This document shows, piece after piece, positions 39,579 to 47,556 of a stretch of DNA of 64,000 bases (the first letter of the stretch is position 1; each line of letters opens with the position of its first letter). This stretch comes from Ruegeria atlantica (GTDB lineage Bacteria; Pseudomonadota; Alphaproteobacteria; Rhodobacterales; Rhodobacteraceae), in NCBI RefSeq assembly GCF_013033965.1, contig NZ_WQFE01000001.1:124001-188000 (forward strand), given 5' to 3'. The position numbers and the translations under genes are program-made. The notes under the pieces are model-generated. The model searched no databases. It was not told the DNA's origin and saw nothing but the letters and a program-made list of their open reading frames with translations.

Positions 39579-40205
39579 ATGACGAAATCAGACCCCTTCG
39601 GATTCGATATGTCCGTTTCCAGCGCCAAGAAAAAGAACCCGCGCGGGCGTCGTGGGATGTCTGGCGCGTCTGAAACCTCGACGCGTATCTGCGATCACGA
39701 AGGTTGCAATGAACCGGGCAAGTTCCGCGCGCCCAAAGCCCCGGATGTGCTGGACGACTTTTTCTGGTTCTGCCAGCAGCACGTACGCGAATACAACAAC
39801 AAGTGGAACTTTTTCGACGGCACTACCGAGGCCGAGCTTAATGCGCAGCGGTCCAAGGACAAAGTGTGGGAGCGCGAGACCAAGCCGATGGGTGATCCCG
39901 AAGCGCGCGCCTGGGCGCGTCTGGGCATCGAAGACCCCCACCAGGTGCTGGGCGCAAACAGCACGCAGAACAAAGGCCGCACCTCGGGCGGCGGCGGTCG
40001 TCGCCTGCCCCCCACCGAACGTCGCGCAATCGAGATTTTGGAAGCCAACGACAGCTGGACAAAGGCCGAGATACGCAAGGCCTACAAGAAACTGATCAAG
40101 GTACTGCACCCGGATATGAATGGCGGCGACCGTTCTCAGGAAGAACAGCTGCAAGAGGTCGTCTGGGCTTGGGACCAAATCAAGGACAGCCGGAACTTCA
40201 AGTAG
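39579..40205 (+). CDS. J-domain (DnaJ-like) protein
   Basis: 208 residues. The J domain sits at the C-terminus (about 150-208): RRAIEILEANDSWTKAEIRKAYKKLIKVLHPDMNGGDRSQEEQLQEVVWAWDQIKDSR with the essential HPD motif. The N-terminal part carries CDHEGCNEPGKFRAPK and FCQQHVREYN, giving possible metal-binding Cys/His pairs. No G/F or zinc-finger DnaJ domains, so it is a class C J-protein that would recruit DnaK to a specific client. In relatives this gene directly precedes cobS; here 8.5 kb intervene. Confidence 0.93.
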   Translation: MTKSDPFGFDMSVSSAKKKNPRGRRGMSGASETSTRICDHEGCNEPGKFRAPKAPDVLDDFFWFCQQHVREYNNKWNFFDGTTEAELNAQRSKDKVWERETKPMGDPEARAWARLGIEDPHQVLGANSTQNKGRTSGGGGRRLPPTERRAIEILEANDSWTKAEIRKAYKKLIKVLHPDMNGGDRSQEEQLQEVVWAWDQIKDSRNFK

Positions 40206-40512
40206 TTTTGTCAATTTCCGCATGGACCGGAACGGCTATTTAGCTGAGCGCAGCGCGGGTCCCGGTATCACCGGAGCCTGCAACTTGCGCTGTACGGGAG
40301 CAAGAACCCCAAGCTGCCGCTGCGACAAGAACTGGATGCTGCGACTGCATTTGGCGGCCCCGAGCCCATAGTGTTCTTCACAGGTCCTAACCCACGGTGC
40401 AAAGCTGTTCCAAGAAAATTACTCTGTAACACCGCTTTCTTGACTTAGGGCTAAGCCTTCGACACGACTAACGGGAACACATTAGGATCACACAATACAG
40501 AGACCAACTACA
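40206..40512. other. Non-coding left edge of accessory island
   Basis: No credible gene. Composition shifts from GC-rich at the dnaJ-like end to AT-richer by 40400. No integrase, tRNA remnant or inverted terminal repeat was seen. The region immediately before 40513 holds no strong ribosome binding site, and an in-frame TAG at 40483-40485 limits how far upstream the next gene can start. Confidence 0.6.
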
Positions 40513-41085
40513 TTGAAAAAAAGTAACTTCCTGTACTACGCAGCGGGCGGATGGTTGTTTCTGGCTGTCATGGCCGGAGTTTACTTTCTGTTTCAGGCAA
40601 CGTTGCCTTCTGCAGACGTGGCACGCGTTTCACGCCCTACTGTGTACACTTTGGACGTGGAGAACTTTGAACCCGGCCAGTCTGCAACGTTCAGGCTTGA
40701 CCAAGTTCCAGTGGTCATTTGGCGACGAGATTTTAAGCAAAAAGTTCAGGCACTTGAGCTCCTTGGTGTCGAAATCAACGGAAATGCAAACTTTCTCGAG
40801 GAGGTCCGGGTAAACGAAGAAATAGAAATCGAACCTGACCGCGTTTTGAGGTTTGAGTGGTTTGTTGTGAGCCCAATCAACACTGGCGGACACGGGTGCA
40901 TCGCACTACCAGATGCAGGAGACTTGGGTGGTTTCTACGACCCATGCCAAGATGTTCATTTTGATCTTTGGGGGAGGGTCAGAAAAGGACCAACTAATAT
41001 GGACCTTCAGGTTTTGCCATGGAGCATTTCTGACGATAGTAGTGCAATAATTGTCGATGTCAGCAATGCGCCACGGCTTGAATAG
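40513..41085 (+). CDS. Rieske-like protein lacking the 2Fe-2S ligands
   Basis: 190 residues that follow the layout of the cytochrome bc1 Rieske subunit end to end: NFLYYAAGG and a hydrophobic anchor (about 5-30), PSADV (32-36), a beta domain with PVVIWRRDFKQKV (66-78), then GC-IALPDAGDLGGF and GRVRKGP near the C-terminus. The cluster boxes are altered: CTHLGC reads TGGHGC (124-129) and CPCHG reads DPCQD (143-147). All four Fe ligands are therefore gone while both disulfide cysteines (C129, C145) remain. It cannot hold a normal Rieske cluster. Start is TTG at 40513, limited by an upstream in-frame stop; the ribosome binding site is weak. The true petA is not in the window. Possible role as a structural or regulatory decoy is speculation. 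Confidence 0.75.
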   Translation: MKKSNFLYYAAGGWLFLAVMAGVYFLFQATLPSADVARVSRPTVYTLDVENFEPGQSATFRLDQVPVVIWRRDFKQKVQALELLGVEINGNANFLEEVRVNEEIEIEPDRVLRFEWFVVSPINTGGHGCIALPDAGDLGGFYDPCQDVHFDLWGRVRKGPTNMDLQVLPWSISDDSSAIIVDVSNAPRLE

Positions 41086-41116
41086 TAGCGCCGCAATCCG
41101 ACTCTAGTGCAAAGGC

Positions 41117-41179
41117 AGCTTTGTCCGCAGAGCCGCCATCCGCTCCTTATTTTGACTTCGAATGTCCGCTACGAGCCCA
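41117..41179 (-). repeat. Island repeat R1 (about 60 bp, full copy)
   Basis: On the minus strand it reads GGGCTCGTAGCGGACATTCG, then AAGTCAAAATAAGGAGCGG, then ATGGCGGCTCTGCGGACAAAG. Near-identical copies lie at 42789-42853 and 44452-44516. It contains a ribosome binding site AAGGAG and an ATG; the frame encodes MAALRTKLPLH and stops. No larger gene follows this copy. Confidence 0.9.
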
Positions 41180-41355
41180 GAGTGACCGATGCTGCACCAC
41201 GCTTGAAGGTCAATTTTTCGATATTCGCACAACACGATGTTCAGCGCTCAAACTTCAATTGTGCTCGAAGGTTGAGCAATGGCATCCAAAGCAGTGCCAA
41301 ATGCCAAAATGTGCCAAGTACTAAATGAAGTCTTGTCGCTGAAACTGGAGAAATT

Positions 41356-42657
41356 TCAATCTATTTTCTGCGAAAGAGCGGTTCTGATTTGGTGAACGTT
41401 CATAAGAGACAAAATACCGAACAAGACCACTCCAATCGCAGCGCCCGTCAGTATCGAAGTTTGAACCATAGCGAGTTCTTCAAATGCGGATGTTTGCCAG
41501 TAGAGCAAAGCCATTGCCATCGCTGGGAGAAAAACTGCGCTGTTGAAGCACTCAAGCAATCCAAAACTGATGCTAAAAACCTTGCGACCTCGAATTCGTG
41601 CGTCAAACGTGGTCTCGATACTGATCGGTAGCCAAGAAAATTCTTCGAAGTTTTGACGACCTCGGGAAACAAGTCGGGTCAGATGCCCGGTGTGGGCATT
41701 GAAATAGTAAGAAAGAGCGACCAAGATAAGAGGTGATGCCAAGACGGCAAGGGAGCCTGGAACCTCTGTTCCCAATATGGATATCGTTTGATTCGTTGGA
41801 CTTGCGTCAGACTTAATAATCTCATCTCCCAACAACGAAGACAGATCTACTAGCGGTACGTCAAACAGGTTTGCGTCAGCAGAACGTAGCCCAGGCGCAA
41901 ATATCACTTGATCGTTTTCGACGGTTAGGAACTCTTCATCAATCTGGGTTGATCCAAGCCAGTAGATGAAGGAAGAGTCTTCAATCTCGACGATATTAGC
42001 GACTGCGTCAAAGTTCAGTTGGGGACCGTCTTGCCGATCAATGTGTCGATGGTAGTTGAGGTAGGCCGGAATGGAAATTGGGCCAGAGTCAACGAAACCG
42101 TCATCGTTCGGTTTCAAGCTATCTTTGTCTAATACGAAGTTGTCGATTTCCCAAGCCGGAGACCAATTTACCTCCAGGAAGTCCTTGATTTGACCATAAA
42201 GGTTATCAACGTCGAGAAAAACCAGTTGTATATTCTTTTCTAAAGGTAAGTTATTGATTTTGTTTAGCTCAGAGATTGAGCGTTCCGGCAGCCCTGAAGG
42301 GATGAACTTACTGATGAAAACTCTGCCCTCATGCAAACTTGATTGCAGCTGATCAGCAATCTCTTGAACATTGCCGGGGTAGAGATCATCAGCTTCCAAT
42401 TTTCGATAAATGTCACCTTCAGGCGAGAAGTGCGCGGCTGTTTGCTCGCTTATCCTGGCTTCTGCAAATTCGTCGTATGCAGTGAGATTGACTAAGGAAA
42501 GGCCGTCAATAATCTGTTTTTGCTGAGTTTTATCTTCGGGTGGTATGATAGACAACGCAAAAACAATTGTCACAAGTGAGACCGCCATGATCAAGCGATG
42601 CAAAGCACGTGTGGATTTAAGGGCGTCTTCGATCATACCAGTCTTTTTTAGGGCCAC
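41356..42657 (-). CDS. Membrane protein with large extracytoplasmic domain, unknown
   Basis: 433 residues, no family recognised. One N-terminal transmembrane helix (about 19-38), a 260-residue hydrophilic domain that would be periplasmic, then three C-terminal helices (about 300-322, 365-390 and 400-424). The basic loop TRLVSRGRQNFEEF between helices 2 and 3 would be cytoplasmic. Codon use is AT-richer than the flanking core genes. It stands alone on its strand between repeats R1 and R2. The topology resembles a sensor or receptor without an output domain, but that is only topology. Confidence 0.75.
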   Translation of the reverse strand: MALKKTGMIEDALKSTRALHRLIMAVSLVTIVFALSIIPPEDKTQQKQIIDGLSLVNLTAYDEFAEARISEQTAAHFSPEGDIYRKLEADDLYPGNVQEIADQLQSSLHEGRVFISKFIPSGLPERSISELNKINNLPLEKNIQLVFLDVDNLYGQIKDFLEVNWSPAWEIDNFVLDKDSLKPNDDGFVDSGPISIPAYLNYHRHIDRQDGPQLNFDAVANIVEIEDSSFIYWLGSTQIDEEFLTVENDQVIFAPGLRSADANLFDVPLVDLSSLLGDEIIKSDASPTNQTISILGTEVPGSLAVLASPLILVALSYYFNAHTGHLTRLVSRGRQNFEEFSWLPISIETTFDARIRGRKVFSISFGLLECFNSAVFLPAMAMALLYWQTSAFEELAMVQTSILTGAAIGVVLFGILSLMNVHQIRTALSQKID

Positions 42658-42788
42658 ATCCTATTTCTGCCATCGATGTGTTTACGCTGTTTCGTAATTC
42701 TAAGGTCTATCCGGCCTGCCCCGCAATGGTGACTAGAACGTTTTCTTGTGCTTCAGAGCTGACTTTGGCGCAGTCGCAGCGAAAGCCC

Positions 42789-42853
42789 GCTTCGTCCGCA
42801 GAGCCGCCATCCGCTCCTTATTGTTGACTTCGAATGTCTACTATGAGCCCAAA
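42789..42853 (-). repeat. Island repeat R2 (full copy)
   Basis: Same unit as R1, with CAACAATAAGGAGCGG followed by ATGGCGGCTCTGCGGACG. The internal ATG frame gives MAALRTKRAFAATAPKSALK and stops five codons later. Lies between the 433-residue and 221-residue membrane protein genes. Confidence 0.9.
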
Positions 42854-42902
42854 GTCTCGGAGGCGGCGATTGCCATAAATGACTGATTTCACATTGTGTA
42901 GC

Positions 42903-43568
42903 TCAATACACGCTTTGAAATATCTTCGACGTATTGACGCTGCCCTTTGTGAGATCCTGCGACCACAATTCATAACGAATACCGTGCTTTGCAAGTTCAA
43001 GAAAAACCCGATGGGGGTTGATGCCTGCGGTTGAGCGATCAAAGGTCAGGACTCGGTCATCGGTCAAATAAAGTTCGAAGCGTTCCCTGGTCTCAGTGTA
43101 TTCGCCATCACTGTCTTTGCCTGTACTAAGTGTCTCCAGCCGTTGCGCCTTTGCGATATCTTTTAGTTCGATATCCATCGGTAAATTATCACAAGGTATG
43201 GCGGTATCCCATTTCAGTCTGCCAGCATCTATTGTGACTTTCCAGCCTCCCGGTGCGTTGAAAATACGCAACGTTCGTCGGCCCTCGCTCAATGCAAAAG
43301 CACCGCCTACCAAAGCGCAAAGAGCAAAAAACACTTTGAAGAATCCCCCGATATGATCGGCCGGATGAATTGCGATGACATAAAGTACAGGCCAAATCAG
43401 CCCGACGCAGACCCACAAAATGTGTATGCTGGCGACGCGCAGCTTTGTTGATTGGATGACATTCGGTTCTATCACAATCGCTCGGTAGCACGGAACTGTA
43501 TCGGAAATATGACAACACCTGCGTGGGAGTATTGGTCGCTCGTTTTCACTGAGATAAGTACAGATCAT
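42903..43568 (-). CDS. Two-TM membrane protein with PH-like C-terminal domain, unknown
   Basis: Up to 221 residues. Two hydrophobic helices (about 45-67 and 73-92) precede a soluble domain of about 120 residues (WKVTIDAGRLKWDTAIPCDN, MDIELKDIAKAQRLETL, FELYLTDDRVLTFDRS, PHRVFLELAKHGIRYE). The strand/helix order resembles bacterial PH-like domains and parallels the protein at 34197-34625. The N-terminus is uncertain: the ATG at 43568 gives an unusual Cys-rich leader, and a GTG 31 codons later is an alternative. AT-rich relative to the core. Confidence 0.65.
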   Translation of the reverse strand: MICTYLSENERPILPRRCCHISDTVPCYRAIVIEPNVIQSTKLRVASIHILWVCVGLIWPVLYVIAIHPADHIGGFFKVFFALCALVGGAFALSEGRRTLRIFNAPGGWKVTIDAGRLKWDTAIPCDNLPMDIELKDIAKAQRLETLSTGKDSDGEYTETRERFELYLTDDRVLTFDRSTAGINPHRVFLELAKHGIRYELWSQDLTKGSVNTSKIFQSVY

Positions 43569-43722
43569 CTGGCGCTTTATCTGCTACGGCAGCTTTGTCC
43601 GTAAATCGATGATCCGCTGAGAACCCGTAGCGGAGGGAGTTGAGACTTGTATGAATGCCTGCTTTTCGTCTGAAGCGCAGCAGTCACAGTTTGACCACAT
43701 TGGACCGGTAACCACCCGTTGT

Positions 43723-44376
43723 ATGAGGAAAATTGTATTAATTCTTGTTGTTGCCTCAGCCGCGTTTGCGGCATGGCAGTACAAACTGATGAGAACTGCT
43801 AACCAACAGCTTATTGTAGCTGAGCAGCGGGTTGCAGATGCAATTTCTGCCGGAACCAATAGCCTAAACTTCAGCGACCTTGTCGATCTTCGGAAACTGC
43901 CAGCCAACATCGGCGATGTTCCAAACTTAAAATACCTGAATGCACGGGGAACCAGCCTAAGCGATCTGACCGGGCTGGAAGGTAACGTGACGCTTGAACA
44001 TCTTGACGTGAACATGACACGGGTTTCCGATCTTAAACCGCTTCAGGGCTTGCCAAATCTGAAGTTGGTTTACCTTCACGATACCTGGGTGTCCGATGTG
44101 TCGCCCATCGCAGCAATACCGTCACTTGAGCGCCTTGATATTGGCACGACACAAATTGACACGCTGCAGCCTGTTGCACAGATCGAAAGCTTGGTCTGGT
44201 TGAATCTTCACAACAGCCACGCGCTTGATGGGTCTCGTGAGTACTTTGCCATCCTGGAGGAGCGTCCATTTCTTGAGTTGTCAGGTGGGAGCGCCTACCG
44301 CCAAGATTATCGACCGGGTTGGCAGTACAACGCAACGCAGCGCATTTCGCGTCTGAGAGAAGAACTTGGACTCTGA
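43723..44376 (+). CDS. Membrane-anchored leucine-rich-repeat protein
   Basis: 217 residues. The N-terminus (MRKIVLILVVASAAFAAWQY) is a signal peptide or signal anchor. From about residue 65 there are four to five LRR units of about 22 residues with the internalin-like pattern L-x-x-L-x-[ILV]-x-x-[TN]-x-[ILV]-x-[DS]-[ILV]: YLNARGTSLSDLTGLEG, HLDVNMTRVSDLKPLQG, YLHDTWVSDVSPIAA, RLDIGTTQIDTLQPVAQ. It is predicted to be extracytoplasmic and protein-binding. Start chosen at the ATG immediately before the signal sequence; an upstream in-frame ATG (43651) would hide it. Confidence 0.78.
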   Translation: MRKIVLILVVASAAFAAWQYKLMRTANQQLIVAEQRVADAISAGTNSLNFSDLVDLRKLPANIGDVPNLKYLNARGTSLSDLTGLEGNVTLEHLDVNMTRVSDLKPLQGLPNLKLVYLHDTWVSDVSPIAAIPSLERLDIGTTQIDTLQPVAQIESLVWLNLHNSHALDGSREYFAILEERPFLELSGGSAYRQDYRPGWQYNATQRISRLREELGL

Positions 44377-44451
44377 TGGCTGTCCGTTCAAGGGCAACGG
44401 AATCTTCTCGAAAAGCGAAAGCGGTCCTTCATAAATCTGCAGACAATGTCC

Positions 44452-44516
44452 GCTCAGTCCGCAGAGCCGCCATCCGCTCCTTATTGTTGACTTCGAATGT
44501 CCGCTACGAGCCCAAA
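44452..44516 (-). repeat. Island repeat R3 (full copy)
   Basis: Same unit as R1 and R2 with CAACAATAAGGAGCGG and ATGGCGGCTCTGCGGACT; the internal frame gives MAALRTERTLSADL and stops. The rest of 44377-44716 contains no gene that can be supported. Confidence 0.9.
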
Positions 44517-44716
44517 CCCGACGCCGTTTGAAGAAGCGGCGAATGTCACGATCCTGCCTATTCGCTGAGCTTTGGTTGGATGTCGGCGAGCATTTGTTTC
44601 AAGCATGCGTTCGCGCGGTGTAGGGTTTGACCTCAAATACTGTGTCCAAAAGGACGGCCTTTTGTGCTAAAGTGTTGACTAAAGTCTCGTCCTTTTCCGG
44701 GATCTGTGGAGCAAGA

Positions 44717-46183
44717 GTGAATGGTATGACACTCCTAGAGGCGCTTCTTTCGAAGGGTGACACGCCCGCCGTAAGCTTCGACGCGACGCTCTCTTTGGAG
44801 GCGTTTCTTTCACTTCAAGACGCACTGACAAAATCTGACTGGAACACTGTAGGAAATTCCGCCATTCAGATGATCGAAAGTGCTTTCGGATCGCTTGATG
44901 GCGCATTGGCCAGATCCGACAAGCATGAGTTGCTCGGACCCGTGTTTGCCAGTGGCTTTGTAGCAACATTTGTCTCGCACTTTGTTCAGCACGCCGATTT
45001 CGAGGTTGCCCTATCTGAATTTGAACAGAGTGCTGACCTGAACACACCTTTTGATCAAGAGGCTAGAGCTGATGTAGCCGAAAGGCTGCGCGCTGTAGCA
45101 AGAGGAGATATCGATCCCTTCGACCGGGTGCGTGAGGAGATATCGGAATTCACTGGCTCACCGATTTCGCACGGTGCACTGAGCATCCTTGCCCGCGGTC
45201 TACTTGGTTTGGCGCACCATGCTTTCAATCGAAGTCTTTCAAACCCTGTGCCGCCGTTCGTGCCCATTGTCGCGCAAGTCGATGCATGCGAGGCGCTGAT
45301 AGACCAGAAATCGGCCGCGCTTACGGAGCACATTTCGAATCTTCAGGCAGCTTGTTCCGCTAAACAGCCAGAGTCTGTCGCTTTTGCGGCGTTGATGCTG
45401 CGGCAGTTTTGTCATCGCGAGATTCCGCAGCTTGCTAGGGTCTTGGCAGCTTGTTGGCGGCTCGCGGATGCTTTGGCTTTTTCAGGCTCAGGCTCGGCCG
45501 CTGAGGGTTGCGGAGATCTGGGCGCGCGCGGTCATTTGGTTTTACGTGAGATGATCGCGTTTACTATATCGGGTTATCGACTGGCCGGTGTTGCAGGTGG
45601 TTTGCCAGACACGGAGCAGATTCAGTCACTTTATGAATCCGCTGGTTCCCTTCCGCTGGACGGCACAATGCCAAATGGAGTGAACCGTGCAATACATAAC
45701 TTGGCAGCCGGAGATGACGACACATTCGTTGAAATTCTAGGCAGGATTATGGATTTATCCTCCAGAATCGACGATGAAGACAGGTTGATTGGCCGCATTG
45801 ATTTGACGGATCTTTCAAGCGGTGCTGAAGTCACGGCGTTTGGCTTCTTTTTGAACCCTGTAAGTGTTGGAATGACGAAGAACGCCTTTGTCCGTTTGTC
45901 GGGCACCTTTCATACAAAGTTAGACCTCAATGATGGCTTGCCTGGCATCATTGTCGATCGTCTTCCATTGGCAGAATTAGCGAACGGCCAGTGGCGGGCG
46001 GGACTGGTTCGCGGAGCAATGCCATTTTTTCCAGTATATCGAAACAGCCACAACACAAGATGGACTTTTGGACCGCATTTGCAAACCCAAGGGAGTTTTG
46101 ACCCAGCAACCGCTGGTGCATCAGAGCTCAATTTCCTCAGGTTTGGAATACCAGAAGAGGATGAGAGCCGAGATGACGGTTGA
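44717..46183 (+). CDS. Hypothetical soluble protein, first gene of an overlapping pair
   Basis: About 488 residues, no family recognised. GTG at 44717 was chosen for GGAG 5 nt upstream; ATG 44726 and TTG 44627 are alternatives. No signal peptide or transmembrane helix is evident. The N-terminal two thirds look helical (EALLSKGDTPAVSFDATLSL; GLLGLAHHAFNRSL; LMLRQFCHREIPQLARVLAACWRLADAL). The C-terminal third has strand-rich stretches (GRIDLTDLSSGAEVTAFGFFLNPVS, FVRLSGTFHTKLDLND) and ends in an acidic tail. It overlaps the next gene by 11 nt, so the two products are probably made together. Confidence 0.75.
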   Translation: MNGMTLLEALLSKGDTPAVSFDATLSLEAFLSLQDALTKSDWNTVGNSAIQMIESAFGSLDGALARSDKHELLGPVFASGFVATFVSHFVQHADFEVALSEFEQSADLNTPFDQEARADVAERLRAVARGDIDPFDRVREEISEFTGSPISHGALSILARGLLGLAHHAFNRSLSNPVPPFVPIVAQVDACEALIDQKSAALTEHISNLQAACSAKQPESVAFAALMLRQFCHREIPQLARVLAACWRLADALAFSGSGSAAEGCGDLGARGHLVLREMIAFTISGYRLAGVAGGLPDTEQIQSLYESAGSLPLDGTMPNGVNRAIHNLAAGDDDTFVEILGRIMDLSSRIDDEDRLIGRIDLTDLSSGAEVTAFGFFLNPVSVGMTKNAFVRLSGTFHTKLDLNDGLPGIIVDRLPLAELANGQWRAGLVRGAMPFFPVYRNSHNTRWTFGPHLQTQGSFDPATAGASELNFLRFGIPEEDESRDDG

Positions 46184-46631
46184 TAGAATCGAGGCTTGCA
46201 GGAGCGTGCAAGAAGCGTGGACGCAGGCCAAACTTGACGAATTATTGATCAAGGCCGAAGCGGAAAGCCTGCGTGATGATTATATGGAGCTCTACGACCT
46301 GCTGAACGAGGCGCAGGAGGTGCTTCAGGAGGGCGGTGAGGAGCTCATCGATCTCTTCAATGATTTAATAGAAGACCCCATAAATGAGGTACTCCTCACC
46401 CCGATCTATTGGGCGCGTTTTATAGATGCGATCGGTACCAGCGGTGTTGCGCCGCTCTTTATTATGGCGCCGAAGTTAGAGCAGCGATACCGGAGATGGC
46501 AGAAGAAGGAAGAACAAATTCCAGATGCCGAGGAGGCTACCGCGGATGCGCTAAATGCCTGGAATCATTGTTTCCGCGGTGCACATTTGGCAAAAAGCCG
46601 CCGAGAGAACTCGCTTCCGGCGCCTCAGTAA
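46173..46631 (+). CDS. Hypothetical acidic helical protein, second gene of the overlapping pair
   Basis: About 152 residues. It starts inside the end of the previous gene (ATG 46173; ATG 46161 is an alternative directly after AGAGG). The N-terminal 95 residues are strongly acidic and coiled-coil-like (KLDELLIKAEAESLRDDYMELYDLLNEAQEVLQEGGEELIDLFNDLIEDP), followed by a hydrophobic segment (VLLTPIYWARFIDAIGTSGVAPLFIM, about 100-125) and a basic tail. That layout would suit a partner that binds or tethers its neighbour. No family recognised. Confidence 0.7.
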   Translation: MTVDRIEACRSVQEAWTQAKLDELLIKAEAESLRDDYMELYDLLNEAQEVLQEGGEELIDLFNDLIEDPINEVLLTPIYWARFIDAIGTSGVAPLFIMAPKLEQRYRRWQKKEEQIPDAEEATADALNAWNHCFRGAHLAKSRRENSLPAPQ

Positions 46632-46922
46632 ATCGGCCCTAATCGCCAGGGAGATAAGGTCTTCCTCCTTCGTCCATTCAAAGGTGGAAAATTCCAGTTC
46701 GCAATGTCCCTGATCCCTGAGAGAAGGTCACGTGCTGCGCTGAGGCACATGCGGTCTAGCTAGCCGTCCGGATCAAACGACACCGCTTCTTATTGAGTTG
46801 ATGTGCCCTTGGTTTTTGAGCCAGGCGATAACAACCGTTTTGGCACAGCCGATACATCCAAAGCCGTCATTGGAACTTTCGTAGCCGAAGTCAGCTTCGT
46901 CCGCACAACAGACCTTGGCTCC
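46632..46922. other. Non-coding stretch with degenerate island repeats
   Basis: No gene supported. A degenerate copy of the island repeat (R6) lies at about 46892-46940 (minus: TCCACAATAGGGAGCC and TGTGCGGACGAAGCTGAC), reaching into the 3' end of the next gene. A weaker resemblance, CAACTCAATAAGAAGCGG on the minus strand, lies near 46785-46803. Confidence 0.55.
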
Positions 46923-47294
46923 CTATTGTGGACCTTCGCTTATTGCTCTTGACCGAAAGACCGGCAGATTGACCTCGATGTCAGAAAGCAGCTCGCGCGC
47001 CTCGTTCTCGGAAAGCAATGTGCCGTACGAATTGTAGGCTTCCTCGGCATCCTCGTTGGCATCGTCATCTCCTTCAAAGACGCTTACCCAAAGAGCAATC
47101 GAGATTAACTTGTTGGCAGTCGCTACGATATTGAGCTGATTACTACTGCCAGCTAAGTCAAACGTCAGACCGAGCTCCTCGCCTGCGTACTCTTCTTCGA
47201 CGACCTCTATCGATGCCGGAATCCCCAAGTGTTTGCGCAAATTGGATTCGAGTTCGTTGATCGGTCTGCCCTTTTGGCCAAAGAAAACGGTCAA
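46923..47294 (-). CDS. Small acidic protein, unknown, TTG start
   Basis: 123 residues, no family recognised, acidic (VFEGDDDANEDAEEAYNSYG). The N-terminus TVFFGQKGRPINELESNLRKHLGIPASIEVVEEEY reads as an alpha/beta domain. Start codon TTG at 47294 is preceded by CAACAATAAGGAG with 6-nt spacing; an ATG at 47299 is out of frame and stops at once. The upstream gene's TAA lies inside the same AATAAGG, 10 nt away, so the two are coupled. Confidence 0.72.
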   Translation of the reverse strand: MTVFFGQKGRPINELESNLRKHLGIPASIEVVEEEYAGEELGLTFDLAGSSNQLNIVATANKLISIALWVSVFEGDDDANEDAEEAYNSYGTLLSENEARELLSDIEVNLPVFRSRAISEGPQ

Positions 47295-47304
47295 AACATT
47301 CTCC

Positions 47305-47508
47305 TTATTGTTGACTATCCATACCCCTACCGAACTCAGGGGGGAGCAGACTATTTAAGCTATCGTCGCCACCGTCCTCCAGTTTCTCCATGAGTATTCT
47401 ATTCTGGAGTTGGTATTCCCGTTCCGCCTCTTCACGCGTGCTTACTCGTGCCACGAGATCCTTGCCGACAAATACTTCCCAGAGGCCATATTCGTTTCTC
47501 TGGATCAT
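47305..47508 (-). CDS. 67-residue protein, unknown
   Basis: Product opens MIQRNEYGLWEVFVGKDLVARVST and continues REEAEREYQLQNRILMEKLEDGG. The first half looks like a small beta unit of the kind that reads sequence context (compare small WG/DUF-like domains), the second is a helix. ATG 47508 was chosen because CACAATAAGGAGCAGGGC precedes it; an upstream in-frame start at 47535 ignores that site. No family recognised. Confidence 0.68.
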   Translation of the reverse strand: MIQRNEYGLWEVFVGKDLVARVSTREEAEREYQLQNRILMEKLEDGGDDSLNSLLPPEFGRGMDSQQ

Positions 47509-47556
47509 GCCCTGCTCCTTATTGTGAAGGTTCAAGTTCAGGTTCGATCAATTCGC

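Noticed and set aside
41117-44516. Repeats R1-R3 as a CRISPR array
   Set aside because: Copies are more than 1.6 kb apart with genes between, not palindromic, and no cas genes are present.
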